This document shows positions 1 to 10,700 of a stretch of 23,301 nt of DNA, piece by piece (within the stretch, counting starts at the first letter, position 1; every line of letters begins with the position of its first letter). This DNA is from Thamnocephalis sphaerospora (lineage: Eukaryota > Zoopagomycota > Zoopagomycetes > Zoopagales > Sigmoideomycetaceae), in assembly GCA_003614735.1 (NCBI GenBank), contig KZ992658.1:1-23301 (forward strand), read 5' to 3'. The notes beneath the pieces were generated by a model. It was not told where the DNA came from. It ran no database searches and was given only the letters and a program-made list of their open reading frames with translations. The translations under genes were made by a program, and so were the position numbers.

Positions 1-418
1 TGCTGACCTCACATGTGCTCAGCCAGTCATGCGCGACATTCGGGCCAGCACCGACAATACCAACCACCAGGCAGGTACCTCACTGGCCGGTGGAGAGAGG
101 GATTTGGCACGTGAGCCAATCACTAACAGATGGCGAACCACATGCCGCCTGCATCTGCCCGAGTTTTTCCAGCCAAGCAAGATCCCAGGCACCACATTTG
201 CCCCTTCGGCTTGAGACATTACGTAAAAGTGCAGCGACACTGCAGCAGAATATCCAAAAGCCCGGGTTTAAACTAGGGGTCTGGAGATGGCGGATGAGCA
301 CTACAGCCTTTTACGTTGCCAACTGAGCTGTTCTCGAGGCATGGTCTGATGCAAAAGGGCTACATCGCGGGATGCTGCTGCGCTCTTGTCTGTGCGTAGC
401 CTGCCAAATTGTCGTGCA

Positions 419-763
419 TCACGTGTAGTCACCGTTGCATGCAACGGTACATCGAGCCCAGGCATGCAGCGTCATTTTGTTTGCGGGCACAGCAACTAAT
501 GTGGTAGTGGCCATTGCTGATTGCTGCATTCCTGTATCACACACATGTCGGAAGCACTTGTTGACTGGCTGCGGACACGCGCCGCACATGTACCATCAGC
601 TATTATCCATCGTCCATTGGTCTGCCGCCGATGCATCTGGCCCTCCGTGCACTATTTCACGGTACCTCGTATGATTGGCATCTAGGCAGCGCTGGGCACG
701 GACGGTGCCGACAGCATCCTTGCGCGCTAGCAACTGAAAGTGGGGATGTAGTTTACTAGACAT
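419..763 (-). other. Possible unrecognised coding block, interrupted by one TGA
   Basis: Reading leftwards from an ATG at 763, one frame stays open for 55 codons to a TGA at 596-598, then continues in the same frame for about 59 more codons to a TGA at 419-421. The second half contains a cysteine-rich stretch (CxxC, then two further Cys and a His within 16 residues). The ATG lies about 260 nt beyond the RING-LON stop, similar to other same-strand gene spacings here. No family is recognised. The single stop could mean an unmodelled intron, a pseudogene, or simply chance. Confidence 0.15.
431..448. repeat. 18-bp perfect palindrome
   Basis: The sequence ACCGTTGCATGCAACGGT equals its own reverse complement over 18 bases. 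It lies in the unassigned left region, overlapping the possible minus-strand open frames. It could be a binding site for a dimeric factor; no function is known to me. Confidence 0.7.
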
Positions 764-1022
764 AGTGCACAGTGGGTGCCTTTACAAGGATCAGCATGGC
801 CGGAGGCATCGTGTGAACCGCAAGCATTGAAGAAACAAGGTATGGCGACGATAGTACGCTCGCACGTGTACGCGTCAATAAAGCAAAAAATGAGATGTTG
901 GACAAACAGCCGCGAGCCGTCGCTGTCGCCACTGCCGTGCGTGATGCATGTGTGTGCGTGTGTGCGGGGAGCTGCAGTGCAGAGACTTGCGAAATTGGAA
1001 AGACGACATGGCAACAGTAGAA

Positions 1023-3122
1023 TTACATGATAGAACAAGCGGAATCCAGCCACCACCAATTGCGGTGTTGGTCAAGCGTATCCAGCCAGGATGATGTCAA
1101 CAGCAGGCGCTGTCGTATTGATGGTAATGTCAGCGCTTCGTAGCGTATATAGCGATCAAGAGGCACAATGCTTGCCGCCCAGTAGCTCAGTGCTTGAGCG
1201 CCTTCGGGAATCGGGCCGTAGACTTTTGCAATGCGCTCACAGAGTGCCTGGTCGGCAAAACGGCGGTAATGCAGCAAGCGTTGACGCATGATGTGATGCA
1301 GCGTCTCTAGGTCAAGCTGGCCAAGCCGACCAAACTGAGGTGTTACGGACGTAGAGAGGCCAGCTGAAGCAGGGGTTTGTGCCGGCGGCGGTGATGGCGA
1401 CGAGGTCGCGGCAGCGTCGCCGTGAGGCAACAGGAGGCTTTGCGTGGCAGCAGCAGCAGTAAGAATGCTGGCGCTCATCGCGGCCAAATTCTGCTCCACG
1501 CCACGGCTTTTATCGGCAGCATTCCTATCCGGCGACAACAGCGCAGATCCACTTTTAGGTATGCCAGATGTGTGTCCGCTGGCGCCGTGGTTTCCGCCAC
1601 CATCTTCTGCACCTGTATACTGCTGCTGTCGCTGCTGTAAATCGATAATGTCCAGATCATCAATCCATGCTACGGTAGCCATATTGTAGCCATCCAACTG
1701 CGGCTCCGCGTGCACGACGCGAAAGCGCCGCTCGCCGCGAGAAAGCACCATCATTCGGCCGTCCGGCAAGAAGCGCATCTTTTCAATAATCAGCACAGTG
1801 CCATACTCTCTATAGGGCAGTTGATCCGGCGCTGGCTCCGGCTGCGACGGCCGACCACATATCATGCCAAACCGCCGCGAGCCGACCCAACAGCGACGCA
1901 ACAGCAGCCGGTAGCGTGGCTCAAAAATGTGCAGGTAACATGGCATGCCAGGGAAAACAAGTGTGCACACAAATATGGGCAGCAAAGCTCCGTTCGGGTG
2001 CTGTGCGTAGTCTATCCGATGCGCATGCACCTCCTCAGTCTGCACATGCAAGATGCGCTCATGGTACTCGTGTGAAAGCCAGCGCCGCGTGAGCGCCGTT
2101 AGCAAATGATGTCGTCCATAGGTGAACAGTGCTACAGGACTGGGCAGCGGCTGTCGGCAGCTCGGACAAACTTGACTGTGGTCATGCCCACGCTCCAGAC
2201 AGCTGCGGCAAAATGTGTGGCCACAAGGAGTAATAGTTGGTCGATACACCAGGTTGTGGCAGATGGCACACTGAAGCTCGCTGTGCAACCGCGTGCTCCA
2301 CCGTGCCAGCAGGTCACTGCCTGTAGCATCCCCAGCGCTGTGGGTTGCTGAAACTCCGGGCGCCTCCATGGCCATAGCTGCTACGCAGCTTACCAGTCCT
2401 GCAAGCATAACGTCGACGATGCGGCCAGACCACGGCGCTGTGCTGATCGAGGTGCTGTTTTGTTCCGGTACTGCGAGCACCGTATCATCAACGCAATTGC
2501 GGCAGTAATGATACATTGTGCCTGGCGCTACACTTCGCAACTGGCCGTTTCCAACATGCTCTACTTGATAGCACTCTTCCAAATCTTCACCAGCACAGGC
2601 CATCCAATCAGCAGCGGTGTTGCTGACTGCTACCCATGATGGACTGTGGTCGCGGTCCGTCCGTCCTTGCAGCGTGTTTCGCCGCTGAGCAGAGCCGGTG
2701 ATATCACCGAGCCAAGAGAGTGCGTTGTCTACTCGTCTACGGGCTGTTGTGTGCGTTCGGTCCGCCATACGGCCTTCAACGCCTGCACTTGTACCTGGTG
2801 TCTGCGTGGTGTCGGCAATAAATACCGCTACGGGATCACGCATTAAACCGCGGCATCGGCGGCACTGTAGCCATGCTAGCTCCGGCAGCCGCTGTACCAG
2901 CCATATCAGCGCCTGCTGAGAGATGCCATCGCAGGTCGGGGACACTGAGACGCCAGCATTTACGGTACGGCTGCGGTTGCGTTGCGGCTCATCGGATTCA
3001 TCCACTGCCTCGGCCTCATTATGCGTGTCATCAGTGCTGCCGTTGGTACCGCCTGTGTTGGCATTGTTGGAGCGCCGCAGTAGATTGCCCAGGAAGCTAC
3101 GCTTCATGCTGGTCGGCGACAA
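1023..3122 (-). CDS. RING finger and LON-domain protein with CaaX box, CrgA/LONRF-like
   Basis: Single 699-codon open frame without introns. Residues 87-90 (CxxC) and 205-210 (HxCxxC) look like a split, degenerate first RING with a loop of over 100 residues. A complete C3HC4 RING follows at 285-322 (C285, C288, C300, H302, C305, C308, C319, C322). A LON substrate-binding domain starts near 380 with the family's PIFVC...HIFEPRYRLL signature and resumes at about 600-685 after a Ser/Ala/Pro/Gln-rich insert (about 495-600). The last four residues, CSIM, form a farnesyl-type CaaX box. RING plus LON is the architecture of animal LONRF proteins and of Mucor CrgA, a RING repressor of light-induced carotenogenesis for which an isoprenylation motif has been described. 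Ubiquitin ligase activity is inferred. Lack of introns contrasts with every neighbour. Confidence 0.85.
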   Translation of the reverse strand: MSPTSMKRSFLGNLLRRSNNANTGGTNGSTDDTHNEAEAVDESDEPQRNRSRTVNAGVSVSPTCDGISQQALIWLVQRLPELAWLQCRRCRGLMRDPVAVFIADTTQTPGTSAGVEGRMADRTHTTARRRVDNALSWLGDITGSAQRRNTLQGRTDRDHSPSWVAVSNTAADWMACAGEDLEECYQVEHVGNGQLRSVAPGTMYHYCRNCVDDTVLAVPEQNSTSISTAPWSGRIVDVMLAGLVSCVAAMAMEAPGVSATHSAGDATGSDLLARWSTRLHSELQCAICHNLVYRPTITPCGHTFCRSCLERGHDHSQVCPSCRQPLPSPVALFTYGRHHLLTALTRRWLSHEYHERILHVQTEEVHAHRIDYAQHPNGALLPIFVCTLVFPGMPCYLHIFEPRYRLLLRRCWVGSRRFGMICGRPSQPEPAPDQLPYREYGTVLIIEKMRFLPDGRMMVLSRGERRFRVVHAEPQLDGYNMATVAWIDDLDIIDLQQRQQQYTGAEDGGGNHGASGHTSGIPKSGSALLSPDRNAADKSRGVEQNLAAMSASILTAAAATQSLLLPHGDAAATSSPSPPPAQTPASAGLSTSVTPQFGRLGQLDLETLHHIMRQRLLHYRRFADQALCERIAKVYGPIPEGAQALSYWAASIVPLDRYIRYEALTLPSIRQRLLLTSSWLDTLDQHRNWWWLDSACSIM

Positions 3123-3256
3123 AGTTGGGGCGGGTGCCTGAATTGCTCAAGCCTCGGCCCCGCTGCTGCTACTGACTGTCCTGGTTGTTTCTACACAGAC
3201 ACCAGATATACAGCAAGAAGCCGCGATCAGCGCGATAATACTCGCCGCCAGTAGTG

Positions 3257-3263
3257 CCTTATA
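3257..3263 (-). promoter_or_regulatory. TATA-like element upstream of the RING-LON gene
   Basis: On the minus strand the sequence reads TATAAGG about 135 nt before the RING-LON ATG. Orientation and distance suit a core promoter element, but this is a single motif match without support for a transcription start. Confidence 0.3.
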
Positions 3264-4403
3264 GTTGCCCTACAGGCTGGTGGTCGTCCACGACAGCTGC
3301 AGCGTTTGACCAGGTGCGGCGAGCATACAGGCCTGCGTGTAAACAACCGCAGGCATCAGAAGGGCAAGATGCAGGTACGATCAACGAAAAGGGCCAGAGC
3401 TAGCTGTGCCTAACCTCGATCAAAACGATGCAGCCAGTCGAGCCGGGTGGAGGTGGGTAGAGGCGGAAAGAGGTGTCGTTGGTCGATGATTGTTGGTGGT
3501 AGGAATTGTGTTTATGCGCAAAGCTAGAATAACACAGTGGTGAGCAGTACCCAGCACGTGCAATAACAGTGATGACGGTTATGGCAGCTAGGATATGGTA
3601 AGCATAAATTGGCAGTAGGCAGCTAGAAGCAGCAAGCAGGCCAGGTGGTCGATTGAGCGAGAGCGTGAGAGACAAAGGTAAGATTAGACAACGGAGATGT
3701 CGCTTTTAAACGCCCATTAGTGGTCGCAGCGTCGGGCCGAAGAGCATGCAAGTGCGAGTAAACCGGACGTTAAACACATGGACAACCAAGGACAGTTGAT
3801 AGGCTGAGAGACGCTTCACCGGCAAAGCGTAGTACAGCGTGGTCCACAGTCGTGAACAGGCGATACGCATTCCAGCGGGTGCCACGGCTGTCAGCAAAAC
3901 GACAAACGGGCAACCCTAGCTGGCGATGCTCGGCAGTCGACCGTGTGAGCAGGAATGAAGCACGTGGATCCACCATGATGACTACCAGCGTGCCACGCGA
4001 TATCGATAAAGCCGCCAGCAAACCAGCTAGAGTTTGAATTTGTGGCGTAATAAAAGGTGATGAAGCGCCAGCCTATGTGTGGCACCGTTTCGGGCCGATG
4101 CGTTCTCACACCGGTAGCGGACAGTCGGACCGTGGTCGCATACTGTTGGCAGACCGCGCATACTTCGGGCCGAGCGACTGAGGCACTCGAGCATCGCCAT
4201 AGAGCATGACCAATGGCCAATGATAGGTTAAAGGGCAAGAATCGGGCCAGAATGCCCCGGTAGAGGCATAAAGGTCACCGTGCCAGCGGGCCATTGGGCA
4301 TGATGATGTGTGTCGTGCGTCGTAGTGTGGTTACTTATCAAGCTGCCAAGTAACCATAGAGTGTAAGCTGAGCTATTAGCCTGGCAGGTAGTACACCAAT
4401 GGC

Positions 4404-4433
4404 TAAACATAGACTGACGATGGGCTATGTTTA
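4404..4433. promoter_or_regulatory. Inverted repeat with forkhead-like half sites upstream of Cft2
   Basis: TAAACATAG at 4404-4412 and its exact reverse complement CTATGTTTA at 4425-4433 are separated by 12 nt, about 50 nt upstream of the Cft2 ATG. Read with the flanking base, the right arm contains TGTTTAC, the forkhead core. It may be a regulatory site or a 5'-UTR hairpin; function is inferred. Confidence 0.35.
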
Positions 4434-4484
4434 CACTGTTCACTCGCCCTCTTTGTCACCACCTGTCTGCTGGCCGTGTATACC

Positions 4485-7400
4485 ATGACCAGCTACATCA
4501 AATTCACGCCGCTGTCTGGCGCGCGTAACGAGCAGGGGCTCTGCTATCTGCTGGAGATTGACGATGCCAAGATTCTGCTTGATTGCGGCTGGCTGGAGAC
4601 GTTCAACGTTGACGATCTGGAGCCGCTGAAGCGGTGAGGAAGCGGTTGCAACGGCGCACGTCAGATACAGCGACGACTAATACGCTGCTGATGCACACCA
4701 GCGTAGCGCCACGGGTGGATGCGGTATTGCTATCGCATGCAGATATTCGACATCTTGGCGCGTATCCGTATGCGCTGGCGCACCTTGGCCTGACGTGCCC
4801 GGTGTACGGTACCCTGCCTATGCAGTACATGGGTCGGCTGGAGCTGCGCGACATCTACCAGTCACGCCGCGACGTGGAGGACTTTAAGCTGTTTGGCATT
4901 GATGACATTGAGACGGCCTTTAACCGCATCGTCACGCTAAAGCATTCACAGCCAATCCAGCTGAGTGGTATGTAGATCGCGTAGGCGCGTGTTTGGTTTT
5001 TTTTATGCTAACGCTGCGACAGGAAAGTGCCAGGGCATCACAGTAGTGGCCTACACAGCGGGTCACACCATTGGCGGTGCGCTTTGGAAGATCCACAAGG
5101 ATACGGAGGAGATTGTTTACGCGGTCGACTATAACCACAAAAAGGAAAGGTACGCTCAAAGTAACTGGAGATGTAGAGAACATGAAGCTGATGCATTCGC
5201 TGGGTCATGGTGCGGTGTTGGCGAATAGACATCTTAATGGCACGGTATTGCATGCCAATGGCGTCGTACTGGAAACGCTTGCTCGGCCGTCGGTGCTGAT
5301 TACAGATGCCTACAATGCACTCTCAGTGCAGCCGCCACGAAAGAATCGCGATCAGGCACTGTTTGGTGCGTTTTTACGTCGCTTGACGCTAGCTCGAGCA
5401 ATGGAGCAAGTACGCTAATCTAGTGCAACTGTAGAGACGGTGACAAATACAGTGCAAGCAGGAGGCAGCGTGCTAATTCCAACCGACGCGGCGGTGCGCG
5501 TGCTTGAGCTGGCCTATTTGCTTGATCAGCACTGGGCATACCACCGGATAAAGACGCCCATTCTAATGCTTGGACACACCAGCTATTATACCGTACAGTA
5601 CGCCAAAAGTATGACCGAGTGGATGGGCGGACAGGCGGTCAAGCAGTTCCATCAGTCACGCGAGCACCCATTCGAGTTTCGGTACGTATTGTATTGCAAG
5701 CATATGTGCACACATCGTTAACCCAGTGCTGTCGGTAATTCTGCGCATCAGATCCATTCGGCTGCTGCATCGTGTTGATGAGCTGGAGAAATACCCTGGC
5801 GCAAAGGTGGTACTGGCCACCAGCCCAAGTCTGGAGGGCGGCTTTGCACGCGAGCTCTTCATGCAGTGGGCCACGGATCCAAAGAACGTCGTTGTGCTGA
5901 CGGAGCGAGCCGAGCCTGGCTCTCTTTCGCGCATGCTACGCGATGAGTGGCAAAGTCATTTTGCCGACGCAAACACCAGCACAGTGCATCCGGCAGTCGA
6001 GATTGACCGCTCAGTCTACCTGCAGGTGCGCCGCAAACGGTCGCTGACGCATATGACGCACGGTACACTGTATTACTCTGGGCTAACTCTATGCATGGCT
6101 ACGTGGATAGGCCAAGCGGAAGATATTGCTCGAGGGCGAGGAGCTGCGTGCCCATCTTGAGGCAGAACGCACCCGCCGGGAACGCGAGGCACATGAGGCG
6201 GCTGTAATCGCACGCAGCCGGAATGTGCTGGATGAGGCACTTGAGTCGGACTCGTCCGGTTCCGAGGACGAGGACGACGATCTCTCTGATGACGGCCGAA
6301 ACAGCAGGATTGGCATGCGTGGCGGTGGCGGTGACGACGCTGATGTGCGGCACCGTAATCAGGCTGTGCTGGACACCGAGCACGATCTCTATGTGCGCGA
6401 TGGCGTGCGCAGCGGTGGTTTCTTCAAGCAGACCCAGTCGTTCCCCATGTTCCCCTTCACCGAACGCCGGAGACGCTTTGACGACTATGGCGAGGCGATT
6501 CATCAGGACCATTACATGCAGGACATTGAGGGTCTGGAGCTGGCAGCTGGTCGTACCGTCAAGGCACAGCCCAACTTTGGCAGTGGCACCGGCGTACGTG
6601 AGCGTGGGCGTACCATGTTGGCGTTGGCGCAGCTAACAGAGATGCACGCTGCCACAATAGGTAAAGAGCGAGGAGGAGAAGGCGCGGGAACCGGAACCGG
6701 AGGCGCCATGCAAATATACTGTCAGCACCGTGGCTTTGCGTATACAGTGCAAAGTGCAGTATCTCGACTTTGAAGGTCTATCGGACGGTCGCTCCATCAA
6801 GACGATTCTGCCGCAGGTTGCACCGCGGAAACTGGTAGGCATTGCCGCAAGCGCGCCAGCTTGCAACAGTATCTGACGCATGCGCAGATTGTCGTTCACG
6901 GTAGCGATGAAGCGACCGAGGATCTGGCGCGCTCCTGTCTGGCCAGTGCACGCATGACCCACGATGTGTTTGCACCAAGCATCGGCGAAACGCTCAATGT
7001 TTCGGCAGCCACCAACATGTACCAGGCAGGTGCATCTGCCATAAGCGACTGCCTTGCTCCGCACTGACCAGCGCCATCACATGTACCATCGCATCAACAG
7101 GTCAAGCTGACAGATGCTCTGATTGACTCGCTAGAGTTTCAAAAGGCAAGCACTGCAGCCAAACCAGCTGGCACGTCAGCTAACGACATACTTGCACATT
7201 CTCTGGCGTAGATTGGCGACTCGGAGGTGGCCTTTTTGGCGGCACGTGTTCAAGTTCCGCTCGACTCCACGACTCCAACATTGCAGGCCATATCACACGA
7301 ACAGCAGCGCCAGCGAACACGGCAGGCAACCATCGTTGGCCACGTCAAGCTGACCGATTTAAGGCGAGTCCTGCAGCAGAACGGAATGCAGGCCGAGTTT

Positions 7401-7605
7401 CGCGACGAAGGTGTACTGGTGTGCAACGATCGCGTAGCAATTCGCAAGGTGCGTCCGAGCGCGTCGGTTGAGCGCAGCCGGTAGACGTCTACTCACGCGC
7501 GCCCACATCCAGACGGCAGAGGGTCGAGTGCTTCTTGAGGGTTCGCTTTCATCTGACTACTTTAAGATCCGCCGGCTGCTCTACAGCCAGCTTGCCATTG
7601 TTTAA
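4485..7605 (+). CDS. CFT2: Cleavage and polyadenylation specificity factor subunit 2 (CPSF100/Cft2)
   Basis: Twelve exons: 4485-4633, 4702-4967, 5023-5149, 5229-5365, 5435-5681, 5752-6025, 6111-6593, 6661-6834, 6888-7025, 7101-7145, 7212-7448, 7513-7605. They join in frame to 789 codons, close to human CPSF2 (782). Residues 1-200 form a metallo-beta-lactamase fold and about 240-400 the beta-CASP domain (GGSVLIPTD, NPxEF-like region). The catalytic HxHxDH is replaced by SHADIRHLG near residue 61, as expected for this non-catalytic partner of the CPSF73 nuclease; H153 of HTIGG is kept. A basic helix then an acidic Ser/Asp/Glu run (442-462) precede the conserved C-terminal domain ([20 protein letters not shown], final YSQLAIV). 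Acts in nuclear pre-mRNA 3'-end processing. Introns 9 and 10 are GC-AG. Converges on the CTD kinase gene. Confidence 0.95.
7026..7100 (+). other. GC-AG intron (Cft2 intron 9)
   Basis: The donor reads CAG|GCAGGT and the acceptor CAACAG|GTC. Using GC restores the conserved [10 protein letters not shown] stretch in phase 0. The nearby GT at 7030 puts the next exon out of frame or, with a later AG, deletes the VKLT residues. A CTGAC-type branch site precedes the acceptor. Confidence 0.75.
7146..7211 (+). other. GC-AG intron (Cft2 intron 10)
   Basis: The donor AAG|GCAAGC is close to the GC-intron consensus (AG|GCAAGT). A CTAAC branch site lies about 25 nt before the acceptor GCGTAG|ATT. Reading through instead hits the in-frame TAG at 7209-7211, while splicing joins LEFQK to [13 protein letters not shown] as in other CPSF100 proteins. 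Confidence 0.8.
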
Positions 7606-7785
7606 TGGCGTGACGCTCCCGCGCACGTGCGCCACTCTTTAAATGTGCCACACGCGGCTGCGCGCACCTGGCGTGGCAGCGGTGGATACATACCTCTCTG
7701 TACACGCAATATTTCGCAGATAAAGGCGGTGAACCGCCACGCTGAGCAGCATTGCCGCTAGCGGGCATTTGCGTTCCGTTTATGA
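7606..7785. other. Convergent 3' flanks of Cft2 and the CTD kinase
   Basis: Only 180 bp separate the two stop codons, so the transcripts probably overlap at their 3' ends. I see no canonical AATAAA on either strand here. Confidence 0.5.
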
Positions 7786-10700
7786 TCAATGTGGATCTAC
7801 CGCAGTGGAGCTGTCCAGCATTGTTACAGATATTGCTTGTGTGTTGCCATGACTGGCATCGTAGGGCCGGACAGCGGTGCGTTTTGCTTCTGGTGATGCA
7901 GCACTAGCATCGCCGCCGGCCGTCGTCGGCGATAATCCGGCCGCAACCTCATCGTAAGATCGCTTGGCAGCTGTGGATGTCTGGCTGCTCTCGACAGACA
8001 AACTGCCTGACGGTCGTCCGGAAGCAGTGGTACCGGCACGTACTGCGCGTGCTTCGGCGTTATTTGTGGTACTAGCTGCGCCGTGTCGTCGCTTGTTACG
8101 CTGTTTTGATTCAAACTCGTGCCAGTCGCCCTCAATACAAGGAAGACTGTAGAGGTGCAGCAGACGGAAAGGTAAACAGTGTGCTGTCGTAAGTGCCACA
8201 TCGTGTGCGCCTACCTTGCCGGCGAGCAGGCCAAGGGCTTTTCACTAAAATATCGATGTTCTAGTGCTTCTTCGGCGCTAGGACGTCCAGCCGGATTCAT
8301 CGACAGCAGCTGCTCTGCAAGCTCTAGTGCTGCTGGGGAAAGCAGGCTACAAGGCGCTTGCGTCAGTAGTCACCGACATGTGCATGCGTGCGCGTGCGCG
8401 CCCACAACGACACCTACGACGCGTATCGCTCCCGGAATGCAGAGGGCCGCGCCTCTTTGGGCCGCACCAGGTGATACCAAGGGAGATCAACAACGCCTGG
8501 CCACCGTTCTGTGTCGGGCGTACCAAGCGTGTTGTACACCTGCTCTAGCTGCGAAATCTCGTCTTGCCCCTGGAATGGTGCCTTTCCCGTCAAAAGTTCC
8601 AACATAATACATCTAGCAATGCACATCAACTGTGATCAGACACCGGCTAGACCTACACACGTTGCATAGGCCAGTATACCTACCCTGCACCCCAAACATC
8701 CACCTCTGGCCCGTATTTTGTTTCGCCCAGCAGCAGTTCGGGCGGCCGGTACCACAGTGTGATGACGCGGTTGGTGTAGTCGGCGTTGCGCCCACGACGA
8801 TGTAGCCGTGCCAGACCGAAATCGGCCAACTTAAGATCGCCACACTTGTTGAGCAAAAGATTGGATCCTACAGCAGCTAGTTAGGCCAATGCAGCACAAG
8901 CACACCGCTCAGCTACAGCACACACCTTTGATGTCACGATGCAGCACGCCTTTTTTATGCAGATACCGTAGACCTTCGAGCAGCTGCCGCAGCAGGCATT
9001 TGGCGTGCGACTCATCATACTGAAGCTTTGGGTGAGCAAGCACACCAGCCAGGTCATAATCCATATACTCAAAGACAAGATATACAGAGCCTAGTGCCAA
9101 ATGACGAATGAGTAAAGTCTGGCATGAATGAACGCTAGCTACGCGACTCACCCTTGAGGATCATGACTTCATAGAGTTTGAGGACATTTTCGTGGCACAT
9201 GCTCTGCAGTAGCTTCATCTCTCGCATGGCTGTGATTGGGAACTGGGGACACGGACGAGCGTGAGCAATATCGACAACAACAGTGTCCAGAGCATCGCAT
9301 TACATACACCGTCGCGCTCTGTCTCCATGCGAATCCGCTTCAGAGCAACCAGCTGTCCAGTCTCCCGGTTACGTGCCTTGTATACCTTGCTGAAAAGTTA
9401 TCAAGCAAGAGTATGTGTAAGCACAATACCAGCAAGTCAACTGTCTGCGCAATGCATCTTACCCATATGTACCCTCGCCAACCTGTCCGAGACGCTCGTA
9501 CAGCTGACTGCCCGATCCAAGATCGATCTGCGGTACACTGGCAGATACGGGAGTAGGTGGCACACGGCGCGCCTCAGCTGTTGTCTCCTTAGCACCCACT
9601 TCGACCGCCATCAGAGGCTGTGACGACGCTGTCGCTAGTGCCGGTGCTACTGCTCCACCACTTGCTGAGGCATAGGCGGCTTCCTGGCCAGGAGGATAGG
9701 ACGCTGCGTCCGGTGCTGATCCCCATGCCCCATGTCCGCCTGCTGCGCCAACCACATCCTGCTGTCCATCGCCGGCGGTCTGCCAGGTCGAGTCGGCTCC
9801 ACCAATGTATGCAGATGATGGATGTGCACCACCAGCATAGGCGCTCGGTGCAGCAGTCGACCATTCCTGTCCACTGTGTTCATGGTATGCAGCGACCACC
9901 CCTTGCTCCGCTACTCCAGCGTCGTAAGAAGGATGGGCGCCCCGAGCATATTGTGATTGCGAACCGTACGAGTCAAGATGTACAGACGACGACGTCCAGC
10001 CTGACGATGACTGGTTCCAGCGGTCATCACGATCACGCGTACCGGAACTGTGCGTTTTGCCTGCCCATCCGCGGTAAGCAGAATGGCCGTCGAAATCGCC
10101 ACCGCCACGGTTGTCTGTCCATGCACGCGGGCCACGCGGCGGATGATCTGCACTCCAACCATCACTATGGCGCGACTGGCTCGCGCGTCCTTCCTGCCAC
10201 GAGCCACGTCCATCGCCATTGCGAGGCGTCCGACTGTCCGACGGGCGCCCACCTTGTTCAGCTGCTGGACCAGTCGGCAAGCGCTCCTGTTCCCGATACC
10301 GGTCGCGTTGGCGTTCCCAGGCTCGGCCGCTATCACCGTTCATGCTTTCAGTCGAGTTCATCTCCTCGGCGCGCCAGTCGCGTCGGGGCGCGTTCCAATC
10401 ACGTCGCAGCTCGTTACGATCTCTTTCGTTGCTGTAACGCGACGGATACGTATCAACAGGCAACGCTTCATGTGATGGCGAGTAGTCAAAGTCCCTCCGG
10501 CGGTAGTCGTCTCTGGGTAACCGTGGCGCGTCACTGATGCTACGCTCAATGGCTCGGTCTGGGCGCGCATCAGCGTACCGTGGTGCTGGCGCATATGTGC
10601 TATGGTGTCCATATGGTACGCGCTCGCGCTCTGTTCCCGTGCGCGGGTGGTACGCAAGACTGTGTTCCCGGCCGCGGTCGTCAGCACGCCGACTATAGTC

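Larger units (their letters stand above)
1..1022. other. Left-edge region without a firmly supported gene
   Basis: No open frame here could be matched to a known family. The minus strand has several protein-like frames (419-763, 301-465, 80-301) that could be exons of a minus-strand gene downstream of the RING-LON gene, but I could not join them with convincing splice sites. An AATAAA hexamer lies on the plus strand at 877-882, and a GT-rich patch near 950-965 lies just beyond the RING-LON stop codon, so part of the right side is probably that gene's 3' flank. In such a gene-dense window a kilobase without a gene is unusual, so a missed gene is likely. Confidence 0.4.
3123..4484. other. Long divergent intergenic region
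   Basis: This 1.36-kb region separates the start codons of the RING-LON gene (minus) and Cft2 (plus), so it carries both promoters. The part next to the RING-LON gene (3400-3680) is pyrimidine-rich on the minus strand, as expected of a 5' flank. A minus-strand frame at 3770-4021 encodes an 83-residue protein-like stretch that I could not place in a family or join to other exons. The space left (about 750 bp) would fit only a small gene. I see no tRNA or other structural RNA. Confidence 0.5.

Noticed and set aside
877-882. AATAAA polyadenylation-like signal on the plus strand
   Set aside because: No plus-strand gene ending here could be supported; a single hexamer is weak evidence.
9620-10537. 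305-codon plus-strand open frame
   Set aside because: It lies antisense to exon 1 of the CTD kinase and is His/Arg/Ser-rich with no family features, as expected of the complement of an RS-rich coding region.
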